The notes under the pieces are model-generated. The model was not told the DNA's origin, ran no database searches, and worked only from the letters and a program-made list of their open reading frames with translations. Of a DNA stretch of 64,000 nucleotides, positions 63,277-64,000 are shown piece by piece. How positions within the stretch are numbered: position 1 is the first letter of the stretch; each line of letters starts with the position of its first letter. This DNA comes from Hornefia porci (GTDB taxonomy: Bacteria; Bacillota; Clostridia; Peptostreptococcales; Anaerovoracaceae): positions 2,418,001 to 2,482,000 of the forward strand of contig NZ_MJIE01000001.1 of assembly GCF_001940235.1 (NCBI RefSeq), written 5' to 3'. The position numbers and the translations under genes were made by a program.

Positions 63277-63624
63277 CTACCGGTCGCCGCGCTCGCGGTG
63301 AATCTTCTCGTGACACGAACGACAAAGACTCATGAGGTTGGACTCGTCATTCGATCCTCCCTCAGCAAGCGGCACGATGTGGTGGACTTCCTCGACCGCG
63401 ACGTAGCGTCCTTCCTTTAAGCACTGTTCACAAAGCGGGTGCTTGTGGACGTAGCGGTCACGGATTCGTTTCCAAGCTCTGCCGTAGCGTTTGCCGGGAG
63501 AGTAGCTGCGCTGGAACTTCTCATAGTGCTGTTCCATAACCTTGGCGTGCTCCTCGCAATAAACGCCGTCCGTCAGGTGTGGGCATCCGGGATAGCGGCA
63601 CGGTCGTTTAGGTTTTCTTGGCAT
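63277..63624 (-). CDS. HNH endonuclease
   Basis: 115 residues, start after AAGGAGGCACGGCTT. An N-terminal CRYPGCPHLTDGVYCEEHAK zinc cluster is followed by the HNH core VEEVHHIVPLAEGGSNDESN and LCRSCHEKIH, with CEQC completing the metal ligands. HNH proteins next to the terminase assist genome cutting at cos sites. It is the first gene after the terminator module at 63656-63680. Confidence 0.92.
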   Translation of the reverse strand: MPRKPKRPCRYPGCPHLTDGVYCEEHAKVMEQHYEKFQRSYSPGKRYGRAWKRIRDRYVHKHPLCEQCLKEGRYVAVEEVHHIVPLAEGGSNDESNLMSLCRSCHEKIHRERGDR

Positions 63625-63655
63625 AAGCCGTGCCTCCTTTCAGGGCATAAAGAAA

Positions 63656-63680
63656 GCCCTGCAGGATGATCCCGCAAGGC
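63656..63680 (-). terminator. Terminator hairpin before the HNH gene
   Basis: On the minus strand GCCTTGCGGGA pairs imperfectly with TCCTGCAGGGC, followed by TTTCTTTATGCCCTGAAAGGAGG. It is the third copy of the hairpin/leader module. Confidence 0.55.
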
Positions 63681-63722
63681 TCGTGGGCTGCGCGTGCAGC
63701 TGTATCTTTATTCTTTTCGCTG

Positions 63723-63773
63723 ATTATATACTACCATATTGGGCGGGTGGACATCTTAGGACAAAGCAGGACA
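63723..63773 (-). promoter_or_regulatory. Putative late promoter with GGACA iterons
   Basis: GGACA begins at 63749, 63759 and 63769, an exact 10-bp period, on the plus strand. On the minus strand the last repeat (TGTCCA) is followed after 19 bases by TATAAT (63728-63723). Activator sites or terminase binding sites are both possible. Confidence 0.5.
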
Positions 63774-63786
63774 TTTCGGGCGCATT

Positions 63787-64000
63787 TCAAATTACAATCG
63801 GATCATCTGGGAGCGTCACATGAAGGAGCGCCTTGCCGTGCCAGCGACGAATGGTGCGGGCGTCTGCACAAAGCTCCATTCCGATCTGCTCCCACGTATA
63901 GTTGTGGATATACCGGTACTTCAAAACCATGCGCTCGTCGGTATCCGGAACTGCCTCAATAACCTCCCGTATCTGTTTCTTAAGGTCAGAGAGCAATTCC
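63787..64000 (-). CDS. Sigma-like late regulator (DUF1492/ArpU type), N-terminus cut by window edge
   Basis: At least 70 residues; the frame is still open at the edge, so the start lies outside. LKKQIREVIEAVPDTDERMV, LKYRYIHNYTWEQIGMELCA and DARTIRRWHGKALLHVTLP form a sigma region 4-like helix-turn-helix of the DUF1492 type. Such proteins end the early region and switch on late genes. A candidate late promoter with iterons lies immediately downstream. Confidence 0.75.
   Translation of the reverse strand, partial: ELLSDLKKQIREVIEAVPDTDERMVLKYRYIHNYTWEQIGMELCADARTIRRWHGKALLHVTLPDDPIVI

Overview
The window joins two mobile elements from a low-GC Gram-positive anaerobe (Bacillota, class Clostridia). 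The evidence is strong AAGGAGG-type ribosome sites, Tn1549/CTn-family conjugation genes and Lachnospiraceae-like siphophage genes. No tRNA, rRNA, IS transposase or CRISPR array was seen.

Region 1 (1 to about 32.4 kb) is AT-rich. It is the right-hand part of an integrative conjugative element; the left end, with the coupling protein, lies outside the window. Transfer genes run rightward: a VirB6-like membrane protein, PrgI, the VirB4 ATPase, a frameshifted CHAP-type wall hydrolase (CD1108 family), DUF4315, DUF4366 (CD1107 family), topoisomerase III, an AlbA/Schlafen-type regulator, a 2,916-residue LtrC-like methylase/helicase with another gene overprinted inside it, and an SSB-like protein. 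Cargo follows: an XRE regulator and a Gabija anti-phage pair (OLD nuclease plus UvrD helicase). A leftward relaxase/mobC pair and a probable oriT come next. Then comes a second cargo operon: a WYL regulator with twin operators, a zinc-ribbon protein, a ClbS/DfsB-type protein and an SPL-family radical SAM enzyme. The element ends with a sigma-like protein, a long non-coding stretch, a small protein and a large serine recombinase.

Region 2 (about 32.4-33.5 kb) is a short, probably chromosomal strip with a TfoX-like protein and a flavodoxin-fold oxidoreductase.

Region 3 (about 33.5-64 kb) is visibly richer in GC. It is a prophage whose genes mostly run leftward. Its left end carries two large serine recombinases, a stand-alone recombinase-domain protein between them and a SHOCT protein. 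A rightward four-gene cargo operon (ArsR, metallo-beta-lactamase, OYE-type flavin oxidoreductase, nitroreductase) sits between this module and the lysis genes. Read in transcription order from the right edge, the late genes are: a sigma-like regulator (cut by the edge), HNH nuclease, small terminase, ParB-methylase, small accessory genes, large terminase, portal, ClpP-like protease, HK97 capsid, connectors, tail tube, frameshifted tail chaperones, tape measure, distal tail, tail endopeptidase, GH18 tail protein, holin and a four-domain endolysin.

The strongest leads beyond standard annotation are: the WYL/ClbS/SPL cassette with paired operators; the overprinted TnpV-like gene; three near-identical phage promoters with 19-bp spacers, one of which serves the recombinase operon; GGACA repeats at an exact 10-bp period next to a late -10 box; and about 490 nt of possibly structured non-coding DNA before the ICE recombinase.
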